A DNA stretch of 64,000 nt from Candidatus Poseidonia sp. (GTDB taxonomy: Archaea > Thermoplasmatota > Poseidoniia > Poseidoniales > Poseidoniaceae): assembly GCA_016778305.1 (NCBI GenBank), contig JADHPT010000007.1, forward strand, positions 34,427 through 98,426, read 5' to 3'. Made by a program: the position numbers and the translations under genes. The number at the start of each line of letters is the position of its first letter. The first letter of the stretch is position 1. The notes below the pieces were generated by a model. The model ran no database searches and was not told the origin of the DNA. It worked only from the letters and a program-made list of their open reading frames with translations. Shown piece by piece: positions 1 to 10,648 of the stretch.

Positions 1-1378
1 TATCGCCTTCTGGGAAGACAATACGCTTTCCTTTACCCTTGACCTGATTGATGACTTGTCGCATCACTGAATAGGATTCACCCAGACGGGATTCAAGTTC
101 TTCACGGTAGGCCACGACATCAAATTCTTCTGCTGAAACCCCTGCAATTCCTTCCTCGATGGCGGCTTGTGCGACGGCTGCTGCCTCCCAAATCAAGACC
201 CGTTGATCGAAGGGTTTGGGGATGATGTACTCTGGCCCGTACTGCATGACAACACCGTCGTAGGCAGCCGAGATATAATCGGGGACAGGTTCCTTGGCAA
301 GCGCAGCGAGGGCGCGGGTTGCTGCCATCTTCATGTTCTGCGTAATGTCTCGTGCGCGTACGTCGAGCGCTCCGCGGAAAATATAGGGGAACCCAAGCAC
401 GTTGTTGACCTGGTTGGAATAATCTGAACGACCCGTTGCGATGATGGCGTCGGTGCGAACACTGAGTACCTCTTCGGGGAGAATTTCTGGCGTCGGGTTG
501 GCCAGTGCGAAGATGATCGGTTTTTCCGCCATGCTCGCGACCATGTCTGTGGAGACCAAGCCGCCGCGTGAGAGGCCCAACATGACATCTGCATCCTTCA
601 TGGCGTCGGCGAGATCCCCGGGTTCACGATCTTGAGCAAAGGGAGCTTTGTATTCGTTCAATTCTCCATCTTCCAATCGCTTCCTTGTGACAATGCCGCC
701 ACTGTCAACGAGCGTTATGTTGCTTAACGACACCCCCACGGCGACGTAGTGGTTGGCACACGCGATTGCGGAAGCACCCGCACCGATGACGACCACGCGG
801 ACTTCGCTGAGTTCTTTTTCTTGGAGTTCAACGGCGTTGATGAGGGCAGCAGCAGAAATGATCGCAGTCCCATGCTGATCATCGTGCATCACTGGGATAT
901 CAGTTGCTTCAGCAATCCGGCGTTCAATTTCAAAGCACTCAGGGGCTTTGATGTCCTCAAGGTTGATGCCACCAAATGTTTTGGAAATGTTCACGACGGT
1001 GTTGATGAATTCTTCGGGGTCCTCAGTGTCAACTTCAATATCAAAGACATCGATGCCAGCGAAGGTCTTGAGCAACAATCCTTTGCCTTCCATCACCGGT
1101 TTGCTTGCCAAGGCACCGATATTCCCCAGACCAAGAACAGCTGTTCCGTTCGAAATAACAGCGACGAGATTGCCTTTTGAGGTGTATCGATATGCATCTT
1201 CGGGGCGCTCTTCAATCTCCAAACAGGGGTACGCTACACCGGGGGAATAGGCGAGGCTCAATTCATGAGCGGTTGCATGGGGTTTGGTAGGGACGACCTT
1301 GATTTTCCCCCGGGGTTCAGCCTCGTGATATTCCAGTGCTTCTTTACGCAAAAGACGTTCTCGCTTTTCTCGTTCCAT
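1..1378 (-). CDS. maeB: NADP-type malic enzyme fused to a phosphotransacetylase-like domain (MaeB type), 3' end outside window
   Basis: Oxidative decarboxylation of malate to pyruvate. The visible 459 residues hold the N-terminal malic domain (HEAEPRGKIKVVPTK, then SPGVAYP), the GLGNIG motif near residue 80, the metal/substrate motif MHDDQHGTAI near 160 and a Rossmann motif VVVIGAGASA near 200. At the window edge, from about residue 450, the sequence KRIVFPEGD is the usual start of the C-terminal phosphotransacetylase-like domain of MaeB, so this is the long fused form (known family length about 750 residues) and roughly 300 residues are missing. The ATG at 1378 is preceded by AAGGGG at suitable spacing. 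It is divergent from the giant surface-protein gene. In characterised MaeB proteins the fused domain is thought to be regulatory (family knowledge). Only the 3' truncation by the window edge is unusual. Confidence 0.93.
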   Translation of the reverse strand, partial: MEREKRERLLRKEALEYHEAEPRGKIKVVPTKPHATAHELSLAYSPGVAYPCLEIEERPEDAYRYTSKGNLVAVISNGTAVLGLGNIGALASKPVMEGKGLLLKTFAGIDVFDIEVDTEDPEEFINTVVNISKTFGGINLEDIKAPECFEIERRIAEATDIPVMHDDQHGTAIISAAALINAVELQEKELSEVRVVVIGAGASAIACANHYVAVGVSLSNITLVDSGGIVTRKRLEDGELNEYKAPFAQDREPGDLADAMKDADVMLGLSRGGLVSTDMVASMAEKPIIFALANPTPEILPEEVLSVRTDAIIATGRSDYSNQVNNVLGFPYIFRGALDVRARDITQNMKMAATRALAALAKEPVPDYISAAYDGVVMQYGPEYIIPKPFDQRVLIWEAAAVAQAAIEEGIAGVSAEEFDVVAYREELESRLGESYSVMRQVINQVKGKGKRIVFPEGD

Positions 1379-1582
1379 AGCAATCCCCTTTCTGTCGGTA
1401 CGGGCCTCTCGTTTGAGTGTTGTGCGAACCTATTCCAACAAAACCCCCAATCTGACACCCTTTTGCTCGCCACCGCCGAGCTGAAAAAGAGGTCGAAAAT
1501 TGAGTTTTTAGCATCATTGAGCCCTCTTGTGTATAGTCACGAAGGGGCCGCTTTCAAATACGGTGAAAGTCCGGTTCTCTTC

Positions 1583-4500
1583 ATGAACACCCTAGGCCGC
1601 ACGCCTCGCCTTGCTCGCAACGAGCCGAGAGCCATCGGAATGGTTCTTCTGATGGTACTCATGTCGATGAGTCCAATCCTCACACTGCACTCGGTTTCTG
1701 CCCATGCTGAACCCAGTGGGGTCACCTGGCCCTTGGAAGGCAGCAACGACACTGGATGGGTCACACTCACAACAACTGGTGCTGATGATTCAGTAGGGAC
1801 TCAGGCAACTGCAGATTGGAATCTTTCTTTCGCGCCCGGTGCTGAACTTTCAAACGTATCCCTCGAGGTCCGCGTGAGCGGCCAGAACGACATGACCATC
1901 GAAGAACCGCTTCTTGCTGTGAACGGCATGGGAACCAACTTGTTTGACTGGAGAACACTGGGCGTCCTCGGACAAAGTGATTCGTTTACAACTGGCTCCA
2001 CGTACAATGGCCGGCTCAACCCGAACACAAATTCCAACGCAGGTTGGGACTTACCAGCGGATGCAGAAATAACGGAGATGATCATCGAAGCACTTGCTCC
2101 CCGTGACCCCTTGGTCTCGCTTACCCCCTTCACGCTGGACATCCACGCTGCTGCCGCTCATCCGGGCAGTGGGATGCTCTATCTCGCTGCGAACAATGAT
2201 GTCTTCCTCCTCAATGCCCAAAGCTCGCCTCTTGCCGTTGATGTCTTGGACATGGAAGCCTACGGGGGCATCGTTGAACTCGTCATCGACGAGACAAACG
2301 GACTCATCCACATGCTCGGAGAGGACGGCACCTTCCTCGCCCAGACACTCGGTGATGGAAGTTCTGCCGCAGGCTTGCCCGGCACGGCCGATGCAATGGA
2401 TGTCTTTGCATTGCTGAGCGACGGTAGCGTGGCTGCCGCTTCCGGCAGCGGTGTCATGATGTTTGATGGTTCACAGTGGTCTTCATTGATGACGGCCCCT
2501 GCCAGTGATGGGCCACGCGATGCTCTTGCCATTTTGGAATTGAATAATCAATTGTATGTCTCAATCGATGGTGTCGGCATCATGCGATACGACTTGGCAA
2601 CAAGCGCTGAACTCTCGACATGGAGCACGGCCAACAATCTGCATTCGGACAGCGTGACGGTCATGAAGCAATCCGGAAACCAACTTCTTTTGGGCTCGGC
2701 CGACAACGGTATCGGACGTTTTGACTATGCTCAAGGGTTCTGGCTCTCCACATGGACTTCAGCCAATTGGCTTGACGATAACGAAATCCTCGGCATTGAG
2801 CGTGTTGGAAACCAACTCTACATTCTCAACGGTGATTTCCTTCAACCCTACAATACGAGTAACGGTGTCTTCACTGCAGCCTATGAGATCCAGGATTTTG
2901 GATTGAGTCAATCGGGTGCTGACTTGATGACGTGGCCCTCCTTGGGGAGTGCCTCTCCTGCGCAGGACGCTTTGGTAGTCAGTGACGCAAGCGGGCTTCT
3001 CGCCCACCTAACTCCTGGAAACACACCGTTTTTGGAAGGGACGCTGCTCCTCGCAAGTGGGCCCGGTACTGAAGAAATGGGAGCGATTGCTGAACTCAAC
3101 AACATCTTGTACATCGCTAGCCTTGACGGAACGGGCATCAACCGCTACGACATCACCAACACCCTCTGGCTTGAACCGCTCCCTTTCAGCGACGATGCAT
3201 TGACGCTCGTAACCGACGGCACCGACCTCTTTGTGGGCTCGTCGGCCAGCTCCATCTCCCAAATGGATGCGTCCGGAACAACCCTCGTTGAATGGACGAG
3301 TCAAGGCTGCTGGGGAACCAGTTCTGCTTTCTTGAGCATGGATGTTGACGATGATGTTGTTGTTGCTTCATTGGAAAACGGAGGAGTGGCAATACTCGAC
3401 AGAACCACGGGTTCCTGCACGGGCTACGATACGTCCAACGGGATACCTTCCTCCTTCCTTGGAGATGTTGCTCTCCACGCTGACAAAGCCTATGTTGCCA
3501 GCGGAGACAAAGGCGTTCTGCGCTATGATATCACCAATGACACATGGCTTGAACCATGGGGCTCCACGGGCGTGAATGGAGTAGACTACGCTCCAGTGGC
3601 CATGGTTGGCGACATTCTCCACCTTGGACTTCAGGGCTACGGTGTCGTTCGCAAAGACCTGTCAACGGGAGAGCTTCTTTCACCCCTCCTTGCGGGCAAC
3701 AATGGCGGAGTTTTGCCTTCAAATCAAATCTATGCTCTTGAAACAGACGGATACAATCTCTACATTGGAACCCAACAAGGGGCTCGAAAGTGGGACGGCA
3801 CCCAAGCTACGACTTTTGGCCAAGGCTCGTCATGGCAAACTCGCCCGCAACAATTCTTTGACTTCGCTGTCGAGCCGGGTATCAGCGGTGGAAGCCTGTA
3901 TGCCGGCACCAATATCGGCGTGTGCAAGTACAGCATCGCCACCATGGCCATCAACGACTGCCAGAACGTCTACGATGGCATGCCCAACTGGGCGGCATAC
4001 AGTGTCGGCGTGGACAATACATACGTATACGGTGGCACGACTTCTGGAGTTGGGCTCATCACAAAATCCAATTTCCAGCACGACTACAACTGGGGCGAAG
4101 GAACGCAAACAGGAAACGCTGTTGTCGAAATCATGGGCGATATAGCCTACATCGGCACCGATGGTTTGGGTGTCATGCGCTACAACATTACCTCAAACCA
4201 ATGGTTGGTTCCATTTACTGAAGACAACGGTGTACTCGATGGAGGAAACGACGATGTAACCGGCTTGGTTGCTGACATCCGTTCGAATTTATTGTGGGTT
4301 GGGGGGTCGGATGGATTCCAGTTGATCAACGTCACAACCGGTGCAGAAGCCTATGACATAGAGAGGAATAGCAATCTCTACGATGCATCAGGCAGCCCTT
4401 ACGGCATGATGATCCACAACAACATCATGTACTATCATTCCAGTACTTCCAGTGATGAAGTAAGTCGCATGGATGTGGCCAACCTGACCAGCGTGGGTAA

Positions 4501-7500
4501 CCTCGACATCGGCGCACAAGTCGGCCAGAACGGTGGCGACATCATCGGCATGGAAATGAAGGGCGATGTACTCATGGTCAGCGTTGCCTCAGGGCAATGG
4601 TGGCAAGTTGACGGGTCTGGCGGCATTGCCATGTACAACACGACGAACAACTCGTACGCAACCAATATTTTGCCAACTGGCTCAATTGACCGTGTTACCT
4701 CGTACAGGTCCAGTACTGGCAACACGTGGGTCGCTTGGGGGGAATTGAGACTCGACCTCTACAATTCAACGGGCGTTCGAGTCAATTCATGGGATAATTT
4801 TGAATTCCCCATTCGCGGCATCGTTGAATACGACGGCGAGGTCCTCTTTGCATCCGAAGATGGAATTCTACGTTATGATGAGGCAACCAATCAATGGCTT
4901 TCAACATGGGAGGCAGGCAACGGGCTACCCAACAATGCTGGCTCACAATTCTATGAGCTTTGGACCGATGGCAATGATTTGGTTGTCGGTGGAGCCAGTT
5001 TCCAAGGCTGGGGTGGATTCAGAGAAGGTATCATCTCCCACCTCGACGCTACTGGAGGCTGGACGGCTTATCCAGCAGATTCCTACACCAACATCGCTGA
5101 TGGCTACCCCATCTCAATGGAAATGTGCGGTGGTGCCCTCAACGTGGCAATGTACAACAACAACGGGGGCATAGCTCGAATTGATCTTGTCAACGGCACC
5201 GTTCTCTCAGGCTTTGATAGCAGTCAGCTAGATGGTACTGCCCCTGCTTCAGTCGCATGTGACTCTTCAGATACACTGTACATCGGCTATTATGCAGACG
5301 AGCAACCTATTTCGAAATACAGTTTCCAGAGCAATGCATTCCTCGGTAGTTTGACCACAGCCAGCCACAACTTGCCCAGCGACCGTATTTGGTACGACTC
5401 GTTAGCGCATGAAAATGGCCAACTCATCGTAGGCCACGGGCTCGGATTGCAAGGAAACAACCTCATCGGCGGAGGATTCTCGATCATGTCCTCCAACGGA
5501 GCCACAACGACCCAAGCCTCCGTTCAGGGCAGCGGCTCCTCAGTGACCTCCTTCCAGTGGTTGGGCAGCAGCTTAGGTTGGATGATGGGACAAGCAGGTG
5601 GCTCTTCTGGCTACAGTCACGTCTCGACGCTCAACGCTCTTGGAACGCAGAAAGTCGTTGACCTCCCTGGACTTGTCAGCGGGCAAGTACCGGTTATGGT
5701 CAGCAATGCAACCCACATTTGGGCCGCTGTTGGCGGACAACCTGGCCAAGGCCAATCCAGTGGCACTGGCTCAGGTTTGCTCCAAGGTGCCTTTTTGCCA
5801 AACGGTGAAGTTGAATGGCAATATGGATGGACACTCGCTGGCAATTCAGAGGTGAACGACCTCTACTTGAGCGGTACAGACCTTTTCATCGCCACCAACC
5901 CCAACGGAATGATCAAACTTGACACAACAACTCGAACCACGACTCCTCTCAACGGTGCACTTCATGGTAAATTTGACACGATGCATCTCTACAATAACGA
6001 ATTGATCATTGGCCTCGCTGGAGATGGTGGTAGCCCACCCGGTGTGCAAGTCTTTGATTTGAACACGCAGCAATTCGGAAACGGTCGGTTGATCGCTGGC
6101 CTTCCATCGAGTATCGTGAATGGATTTACCGGCACATCCAACATCATGTACGTCGCCACCAACGGCGGGATTGGGCGGTTCAATTACACGCTCTCAGATT
6201 GGATGGACCCGATTACCAATGGATTGCCAAGCAATGTTGTTGAAGATGTTGTGGCCGTTGGAACGGATATTTACATCGCCACGCCTGCAGGCCTCTATGT
6301 TTGGGATGAAACCACCAATACCGGTAGTACATTCACCACGGCCAACGGACTCATGGGCAATTCTGTTTGGGGACTTGCAACGTCCACAGGCGCCAATGGC
6401 GCTGTGACGCTCATCATGAGCCATGACGGTCGCGGCTCCGAACGCCCTGGCGTCACAACCATGGATACGAACACGCAACTCGTCACGGCAACTCATCGCT
6501 TTGATCAACTGCCATCCAACGGCGTGATTTCATTGGCCAGCGATTGGTGGGGTCTTCACGTCGGCACCGATACGGGGCCGTTGACTCATTGGAACGCGAG
6601 CAGTGCTGATTTCGAAGACGGGCTCAACTACGGGAGCATGTACGGCCTACCAACATCATTGGTAAGCGATGGCACCACTCTCATGGCCTTCGACACCACC
6701 ATGTTCAACGTCATTGAAGCGACGTCACCCTCACACGGATGGACCTATGGGGCCGTACTGAATCAAGGCTTCAATTCGGATGCTGTGATCACTTCAAATC
6801 ACATTTGGATGACCACCACAACGGGTCTTTGGGGCTTTGAGAAAGGTGGAATGTATGCTCCTCTTGAGGGCGAATACATGCGCTCAGCCTCGCCACTCAC
6901 CGTGAGGGCACTCACCAACGGTGGAGGTGTGAACATCACCGATATGACCCACCCTGGTATGGCCATTGAACTCGTGGATCCTTCAGCGCCTTATGCTCTT
7001 GATTCAGACCAAGGAGAAACTGGCGTACATGGTCTCCTGTTCCAAAATGTCCCACTCATCTTCACCTCACCGGTTGAAGGAGCGGCGATTTGGACCAAAT
7101 CGGTATCACTCAATTATGATGCTACCTTGGATTTGAGCCAAGACCCCAATCTCGAACTGAACCTACAATCTGCCGTAGACAACGGGCTTCTCTACGACAA
7201 TACACGACACGTATCCTTGCGCCTCTATTCTCCATCAAACGGAACCATGGAAGTGCGTATGACCTATGATTATGTTCGCAACGATACCCCCGTCACCATG
7301 GAAGGCCTCGTGGACCGCCCCGACGATGGAGGCGGTGTGCTTACCGCCACGTGGTCACTGGTTCACGATGAGGACTTTGCCCGCTACCTCATCTTCGTTA
7401 ACGAAGGGCCCTGGAGCGTCGTACCAAGCGAGCTCAATCTCATGGGGCAAACGCCTGACAAGACCATTTCGATGCACAGCCGCCTCGGTTCGGATATTGA

Positions 7501-9892
7501 CACCGCCAACGGATTGCCTTTGGTCGACGGTCGAGAATACTACGCCGTCGTAGTGGTGGAGTACAACGACGGTCGCTGGGGTGAAGTCTCAGCTCCTTTC
7601 GGCCCTTCCTCGCCTTCTGATGAAATCCCCGGTGCGCCATTGTGGGCAACCGCTTCGCCCATGGGTAGTAACGGTGACGACGGTGACCTTGAATTGGAAT
7701 GGGCTCGGTGCACTGCACTCGATCTTGCTCGTACCAATATCTATGTCTCACGCTCTGTTATGACCGATGCTCTCGGCATGGTCCCAGAAGCAGCCGTCCA
7801 ACCCAATGAAGGCAACCAAAGTATCCTCAGCCTCACTCCTGGCGTTCCGGTATGGATCGGATTCACCTGTGTTGATGAAGCGAATCAAGAAAATCTATCC
7901 AACGTCACCGTTGTAGGGCCTGTGGTGCCAACCGGCGAACTCAATGATAACGACGCACCAGAGCCCATCGAAGGCACCCAAGCCTACGACGTACCTGAAG
8001 ACGAAGGAGGGCGTATTATGGTCACGTGGAACCAGAGTACTGCTGAGGATTGTGCATTCTACACGATCTTCATGAAACAAGGCGATAGTACCCTTGACGG
8101 AACAGAATCCGGCGTTGATGGATTTTCTCAAGCAACCGTCATCAATTCATGCGAAACCACTGACAGCATCATCTCTTCATTGGATGGCGTGCCACTCATC
8201 GACGGCCAGATTTACTCCGTCGGAGTCGTGGCTTACGACCTCTGGTTGAATGGAAATACAGAGGACGTCATGATCGTCACCGCTACACCCTTCCAGAACA
8301 TCCTCGGACAGGGCTCAACCCCTGAGCGTATCACTTCGCTTCTGGCCTTCGACCATGCGAATGACGATGGCACAGCGATTGATGTTGTTTGGGAGCCCTC
8401 GACAGTTGATGATTTCGCATCCTATACCCTATGGGTTGCCGACCAACCTGTGAATGACCTCTCCATTGCATATGCAACCTTCGGCACCAATGAGGCTGTA
8501 TGTGGATGTTTCACCTTGAACAAACAATGGATTGACGAACGAACCAACCCAATTGAATTGAGACTCTCAACCGCACTCTACGGAGGCAGTGGAGATATGA
8601 TGGATTTGACCCAAGCCACTCCTCAGTTGATCAAGCCAGATATCGAACTCTTCGTGGCCGTCACCGTCCACGACCTGAAAGGCAATGTCCACCTCACAAA
8701 TCTCACGCAGGCAACGGTTACGCCAATCAACAACATCGATGACACCACCGCTCCAGACAGACTCGCTGCCCTTTCACTGACCGACCGACCCAATGACGAT
8801 GGAAGTGCCTTGCTGCTGGACTTTGATCTCTCTGCATCTGACGATGTTGCCTCCTACAAAGTCTACGCAGCGACCTATGAGTTTGATGATGTCACCATGC
8901 AAGGTGACGGTCCACAGATGCCGATTGCAACCATGGACCGCAACCCCAACCTTCCGTTGACCATCGATATCGTGGCTGGAGACACACCCGTCATTCCCGG
9001 GCAGTCCATTTGGGTCGCTGTTGTTGTTGAGGATACGTCGGGTAACGCATACATGACGAATTTGCTCAGCGTTCAGGCCTCGTCCGTTGATGACGGCGTA
9101 ACCGACCTTGGTGGATATCTTCCCGATATTGAAGACGTCGCTGCATCGTGGTTTGAGGAACAAAGCATCTTTGTCAAATGGTCACATTCCACCGATGCCA
9201 GCGTGCGGGGCTACCTCGTATACATCGCAGATGATGCCTTCACCTCAACCGATGATGCTACCATGGTAGGTGAAGTTCGCGCATCGAATTCCTTGCTCAT
9301 TACCTCCAATGACTTCGCTGATTTGACCAATGACTCAGCATGGTATGTCGCAGTTGTTCCATTCGATGAAAGTGTGAGCAAGAGCACCGTTGAATCCGTA
9401 GAGGTTTTGCCCTTTGGTGACGAAGGTTCTAGCGGCACCCCGGTCGATGAAAACGGCCAACTTTCTCTTGAGTCTTTGCTCACAGGACCTAATTTAATCG
9501 CTGCTGGAATGCTACTCATCGTTGTACTTCTCCTTGTCATCATCGTGCGATCTCGTGGCAATGCTACCCAACGTAACAAGAGTTGGGAACTTCAAGAAGC
9601 CACCTGGGGTATCCAAGAAAATGATGGATGGGGTGCTTCAACGCCCCCTGCAGCGCCAGCGCAAACCACGCCTGCTCCACCGCCTGGAATCACCACACAA
9701 CAAGCCAGCGAGATCTATACTGCCGCAGATCGGGTTCAGGGTGATCAATATGGACGTCCTGCTTACGAAAGCACGCAGCCGGTATTGCAGCCTCAGGTGA
9801 ACACTGCTCTCTTGGACGGATTATTGGACGACCAACAGCCAGCACCTCCGTCACCGCAAATTGATACTTCTTTCCTCGACGACCTGCTATGA
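1583..9892 (+). CDS. Giant secreted beta-propeller / Fn3-like surface protein with C-terminal membrane anchor (2769 aa)
   Basis: Probable cell-surface adhesion or binding protein; no substrate can be named. The frame is open from 1265, but ATG 1583 starts a signal peptide (arginines, then MVLLMVLMSMSP, then Ala-rich cleavage region). Residues about 180-1770 are dozens of blade-like repeats with recurring elements such as GVLRYDITNDTWLEP and NGLPSNVV, resembling two-component-regulator-type propellers. Residues about 1890-2620 hold at least five Fn3-like units, each opening with DDGG/DDGT and a VTW or VVW strand (GGRIMVTWNQSTAEDCAFY). A transmembrane helix lies at about 2637-2659, then a 110-residue cytoplasmic tail rich in Pro and Gln ending in two short repeats, ALLDGLL and SFLDDLL. 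It is followed 9 bp later by pabC, probably without functional meaning. Start choice is supported by the signal peptide and GGTGAAAG 14 nt upstream. Confidence 0.85.
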   Translation: MNTLGRTPRLARNEPRAIGMVLLMVLMSMSPILTLHSVSAHAEPSGVTWPLEGSNDTGWVTLTTTGADDSVGTQATADWNLSFAPGAELSNVSLEVRVSGQNDMTIEEPLLAVNGMGTNLFDWRTLGVLGQSDSFTTGSTYNGRLNPNTNSNAGWDLPADAEITEMIIEALAPRDPLVSLTPFTLDIHAAAAHPGSGMLYLAANNDVFLLNAQSSPLAVDVLDMEAYGGIVELVIDETNGLIHMLGEDGTFLAQTLGDGSSAAGLPGTADAMDVFALLSDGSVAAASGSGVMMFDGSQWSSLMTAPASDGPRDALAILELNNQLYVSIDGVGIMRYDLATSAELSTWSTANNLHSDSVTVMKQSGNQLLLGSADNGIGRFDYAQGFWLSTWTSANWLDDNEILGIERVGNQLYILNGDFLQPYNTSNGVFTAAYEIQDFGLSQSGADLMTWPSLGSASPAQDALVVSDASGLLAHLTPGNTPFLEGTLLLASGPGTEEMGAIAELNNILYIASLDGTGINRYDITNTLWLEPLPFSDDALTLVTDGTDLFVGSSASSISQMDASGTTLVEWTSQGCWGTSSAFLSMDVDDDVVVASLENGGVAILDRTTGSCTGYDTSNGIPSSFLGDVALHADKAYVASGDKGVLRYDITNDTWLEPWGSTGVNGVDYAPVAMVGDILHLGLQGYGVVRKDLSTGELLSPLLAGNNGGVLPSNQIYALETDGYNLYIGTQQGARKWDGTQATTFGQGSSWQTRPQQFFDFAVEPGISGGSLYAGTNIGVCKYSIATMAINDCQNVYDGMPNWAAYSVGVDNTYVYGGTTSGVGLITKSNFQHDYNWGEGTQTGNAVVEIMGDIAYIGTDGLGVMRYNITSNQWLVPFTEDNGVLDGGNDDVTGLVADIRSNLLWVGGSDGFQLINVTTGAEAYDIERNSNLYDASGSPYGMMIHNNIMYYHSSTSSDEVSRMDVANLTSVGNLDIGAQVGQNGGDIIGMEMKGDVLMVSVASGQWWQVDGSGGIAMYNTTNNSYATNILPTGSIDRVTSYRSSTGNTWVAWGELRLDLYNSTGVRVNSWDNFEFPIRGIVEYDGEVLFASEDGILRYDEATNQWLSTWEAGNGLPNNAGSQFYELWTDGNDLVVGGASFQGWGGFREGIISHLDATGGWTAYPADSYTNIADGYPISMEMCGGALNVAMYNNNGGIARIDLVNGTVLSGFDSSQLDGTAPASVACDSSDTLYIGYYADEQPISKYSFQSNAFLGSLTTASHNLPSDRIWYDSLAHENGQLIVGHGLGLQGNNLIGGGFSIMSSNGATTTQASVQGSGSSVTSFQWLGSSLGWMMGQAGGSSGYSHVSTLNALGTQKVVDLPGLVSGQVPVMVSNATHIWAAVGGQPGQGQSSGTGSGLLQGAFLPNGEVEWQYGWTLAGNSEVNDLYLSGTDLFIATNPNGMIKLDTTTRTTTPLNGALHGKFDTMHLYNNELIIGLAGDGGSPPGVQVFDLNTQQFGNGRLIAGLPSSIVNGFTGTSNIMYVATNGGIGRFNYTLSDWMDPITNGLPSNVVEDVVAVGTDIYIATPAGLYVWDETTNTGSTFTTANGLMGNSVWGLATSTGANGAVTLIMSHDGRGSERPGVTTMDTNTQLVTATHRFDQLPSNGVISLASDWWGLHVGTDTGPLTHWNASSADFEDGLNYGSMYGLPTSLVSDGTTLMAFDTTMFNVIEATSPSHGWTYGAVLNQGFNSDAVITSNHIWMTTTTGLWGFEKGGMYAPLEGEYMRSASPLTVRALTNGGGVNITDMTHPGMAIELVDPSAPYALDSDQGETGVHGLLFQNVPLIFTSPVEGAAIWTKSVSLNYDATLDLSQDPNLELNLQSAVDNGLLYDNTRHVSLRLYSPSNGTMEVRMTYDYVRNDTPVTMEGLVDRPDDGGGVLTATWSLVHDEDFARYLIFVNEGPWSVVPSELNLMGQTPDKTISMHSRLGSDIDTANGLPLVDGREYYAVVVVEYNDGRWGEVSAPFGPSSPSDEIPGAPLWATASPMGSNGDDGDLELEWARCTALDLARTNIYVSRSVMTDALGMVPEAAVQPNEGNQSILSLTPGVPVWIGFTCVDEANQENLSNVTVVGPVVPTGELNDNDAPEPIEGTQAYDVPEDEGGRIMVTWNQSTAEDCAFYTIFMKQGDSTLDGTESGVDGFSQATVINSCETTDSIISSLDGVPLIDGQIYSVGVVAYDLWLNGNTEDVMIVTATPFQNILGQGSTPERITSLLAFDHANDDGTAIDVVWEPSTVDDFASYTLWVADQPVNDLSIAYATFGTNEAVCGCFTLNKQWIDERTNPIELRLSTALYGGSGDMMDLTQATPQLIKPDIELFVAVTVHDLKGNVHLTNLTQATVTPINNIDDTTAPDRLAALSLTDRPNDDGSALLLDFDLSASDDVASYKVYAATYEFDDVTMQGDGPQMPIATMDRNPNLPLTIDIVAGDTPVIPGQSIWVAVVVEDTSGNAYMTNLLSVQASSVDDGVTDLGGYLPDIEDVAASWFEEQSIFVKWSHSTDASVRGYLVYIADDAFTSTDDATMVGEVRASNSLLITSNDFADLTNDSAWYVAVVPFDESVSKSTVESVEVLPFGDEGSSGTPVDENGQLSLESLLTGPNLIAAGMLLIVVLLLVIIVRSRGNATQRNKSWELQEATWGIQENDGWGASTPPAAPAQTTPAPPPGITTQQASEIYTAADRVQGDQYGRPAYESTQPVLQPQVNTALLDGLLDDQQPAPPSPQIDTSFLDDLL

Positions 9893-9901
9893 GGTGAGGA
9901 G

Positions 9902-10648
9902 ATGAGCGTTGTCGGGCCTCGCAGCAGCGTTTTCACGACGCTTCTCGTTCACCAAAACACGTTGGTGGCAGATTGGCCCGACCATCATTCTCGCCTCGAA
10001 CGGCACGCGAAGCGATTACGGATTGCACTGCCCGAGAACACGCCAGAACTCCTGCCATCTGACTCACATGAATGGCAGCTGATGCGAGTCTCGGTCAATG
10101 CTCAGAGCCAAGAATGGGTGGTTGACTATCGTCCAATAAGTGTTCGAAACGAAGCGATTGATGCCATCACTCTTCCAGCACCCCGTTGGAACCAACGAAC
10201 CAACGGTTGCAAACACGGAGATTGGGGTGCATACAAGCAAGCACACCAAGCTGCTATGGCGGTAGGATGCGACGCTGCCTTGCTCGTCCACGAACACGCT
10301 ATCGTTGACGCTGATCGAGCAACTCCGCTTCTCTTGGACGAAGACGGTACCGTCTGGGTGCCCAATGAGGCCGACGGAGGAGTTGATGGAATCACATCAG
10401 CCCTGATGGAACGGGAATTGAAGGATAATGGATTTCCTGTCAGCCGAGGACGCCTGAACGAACGATTGGTGGCTCGTTGCCATGAATTGATTCTTGTCGG
10501 AACCGGTATGGGTGTGTGCCGAGTGGACTCGATTGATGGTGAAGACATTGGTTCTTCCACCGTTCTCTCTACGGTAGCCCATCGTATCCTTGACCAACAT
10601 TTTACCGATGAGGCCACATGGTCCCACCTGAGGACGCACGATGAGTGA
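9902..10648 (+). CDS. pabC: Aminotransferase class IV, probable 4-amino-4-deoxychorismate lyase
   Basis: Expected to release pyruvate from aminodeoxychorismate to give 4-aminobenzoate for folate-type cofactors, using PLP in the cytosol. The 248-residue length and order of motifs fit class IV aminotransferase folds: R-rich N-terminal half (HHSRLERHAKRL), a lysine-containing segment GCKHGDWGAYKQAH near residue 102-115 for the Schiff base, and an acidic strand LLVHEHAIVDADRATPLL near 127-145 in the position of the family's E-x-x-x-x-N region. The PLP-phosphate loop near GTGMGVCRVDS (about residue 201) is present. ATG 9902 follows GAGGTGAGGA. Its stop overlaps the next gene by 8 bp, and that gene encodes PabB-PabA, which strongly supports the lyase role over a branched-chain aminotransferase. 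The family also holds D-amino-acid and branched-chain enzymes, so specificity rests mainly on context. Confidence 0.78.
   Translation: MSVVGPRSSVFTTLLVHQNTLVADWPDHHSRLERHAKRLRIALPENTPELLPSDSHEWQLMRVSVNAQSQEWVVDYRPISVRNEAIDAITLPAPRWNQRTNGCKHGDWGAYKQAHQAAMAVGCDAALLVHEHAIVDADRATPLLLDEDGTVWVPNEADGGVDGITSALMERELKDNGFPVSRGRLNERLVARCHELILVGTGMGVCRVDSIDGEDIGSSTVLSTVAHRILDQHFTDEATWSHLRTHDE

Noticed and set aside
1265..1582. Upstream extension of the giant surface protein
   Set aside because: It would overlap the divergent malic-enzyme start, and residues before MNTLGRTPRL interrupt a natural signal peptide.
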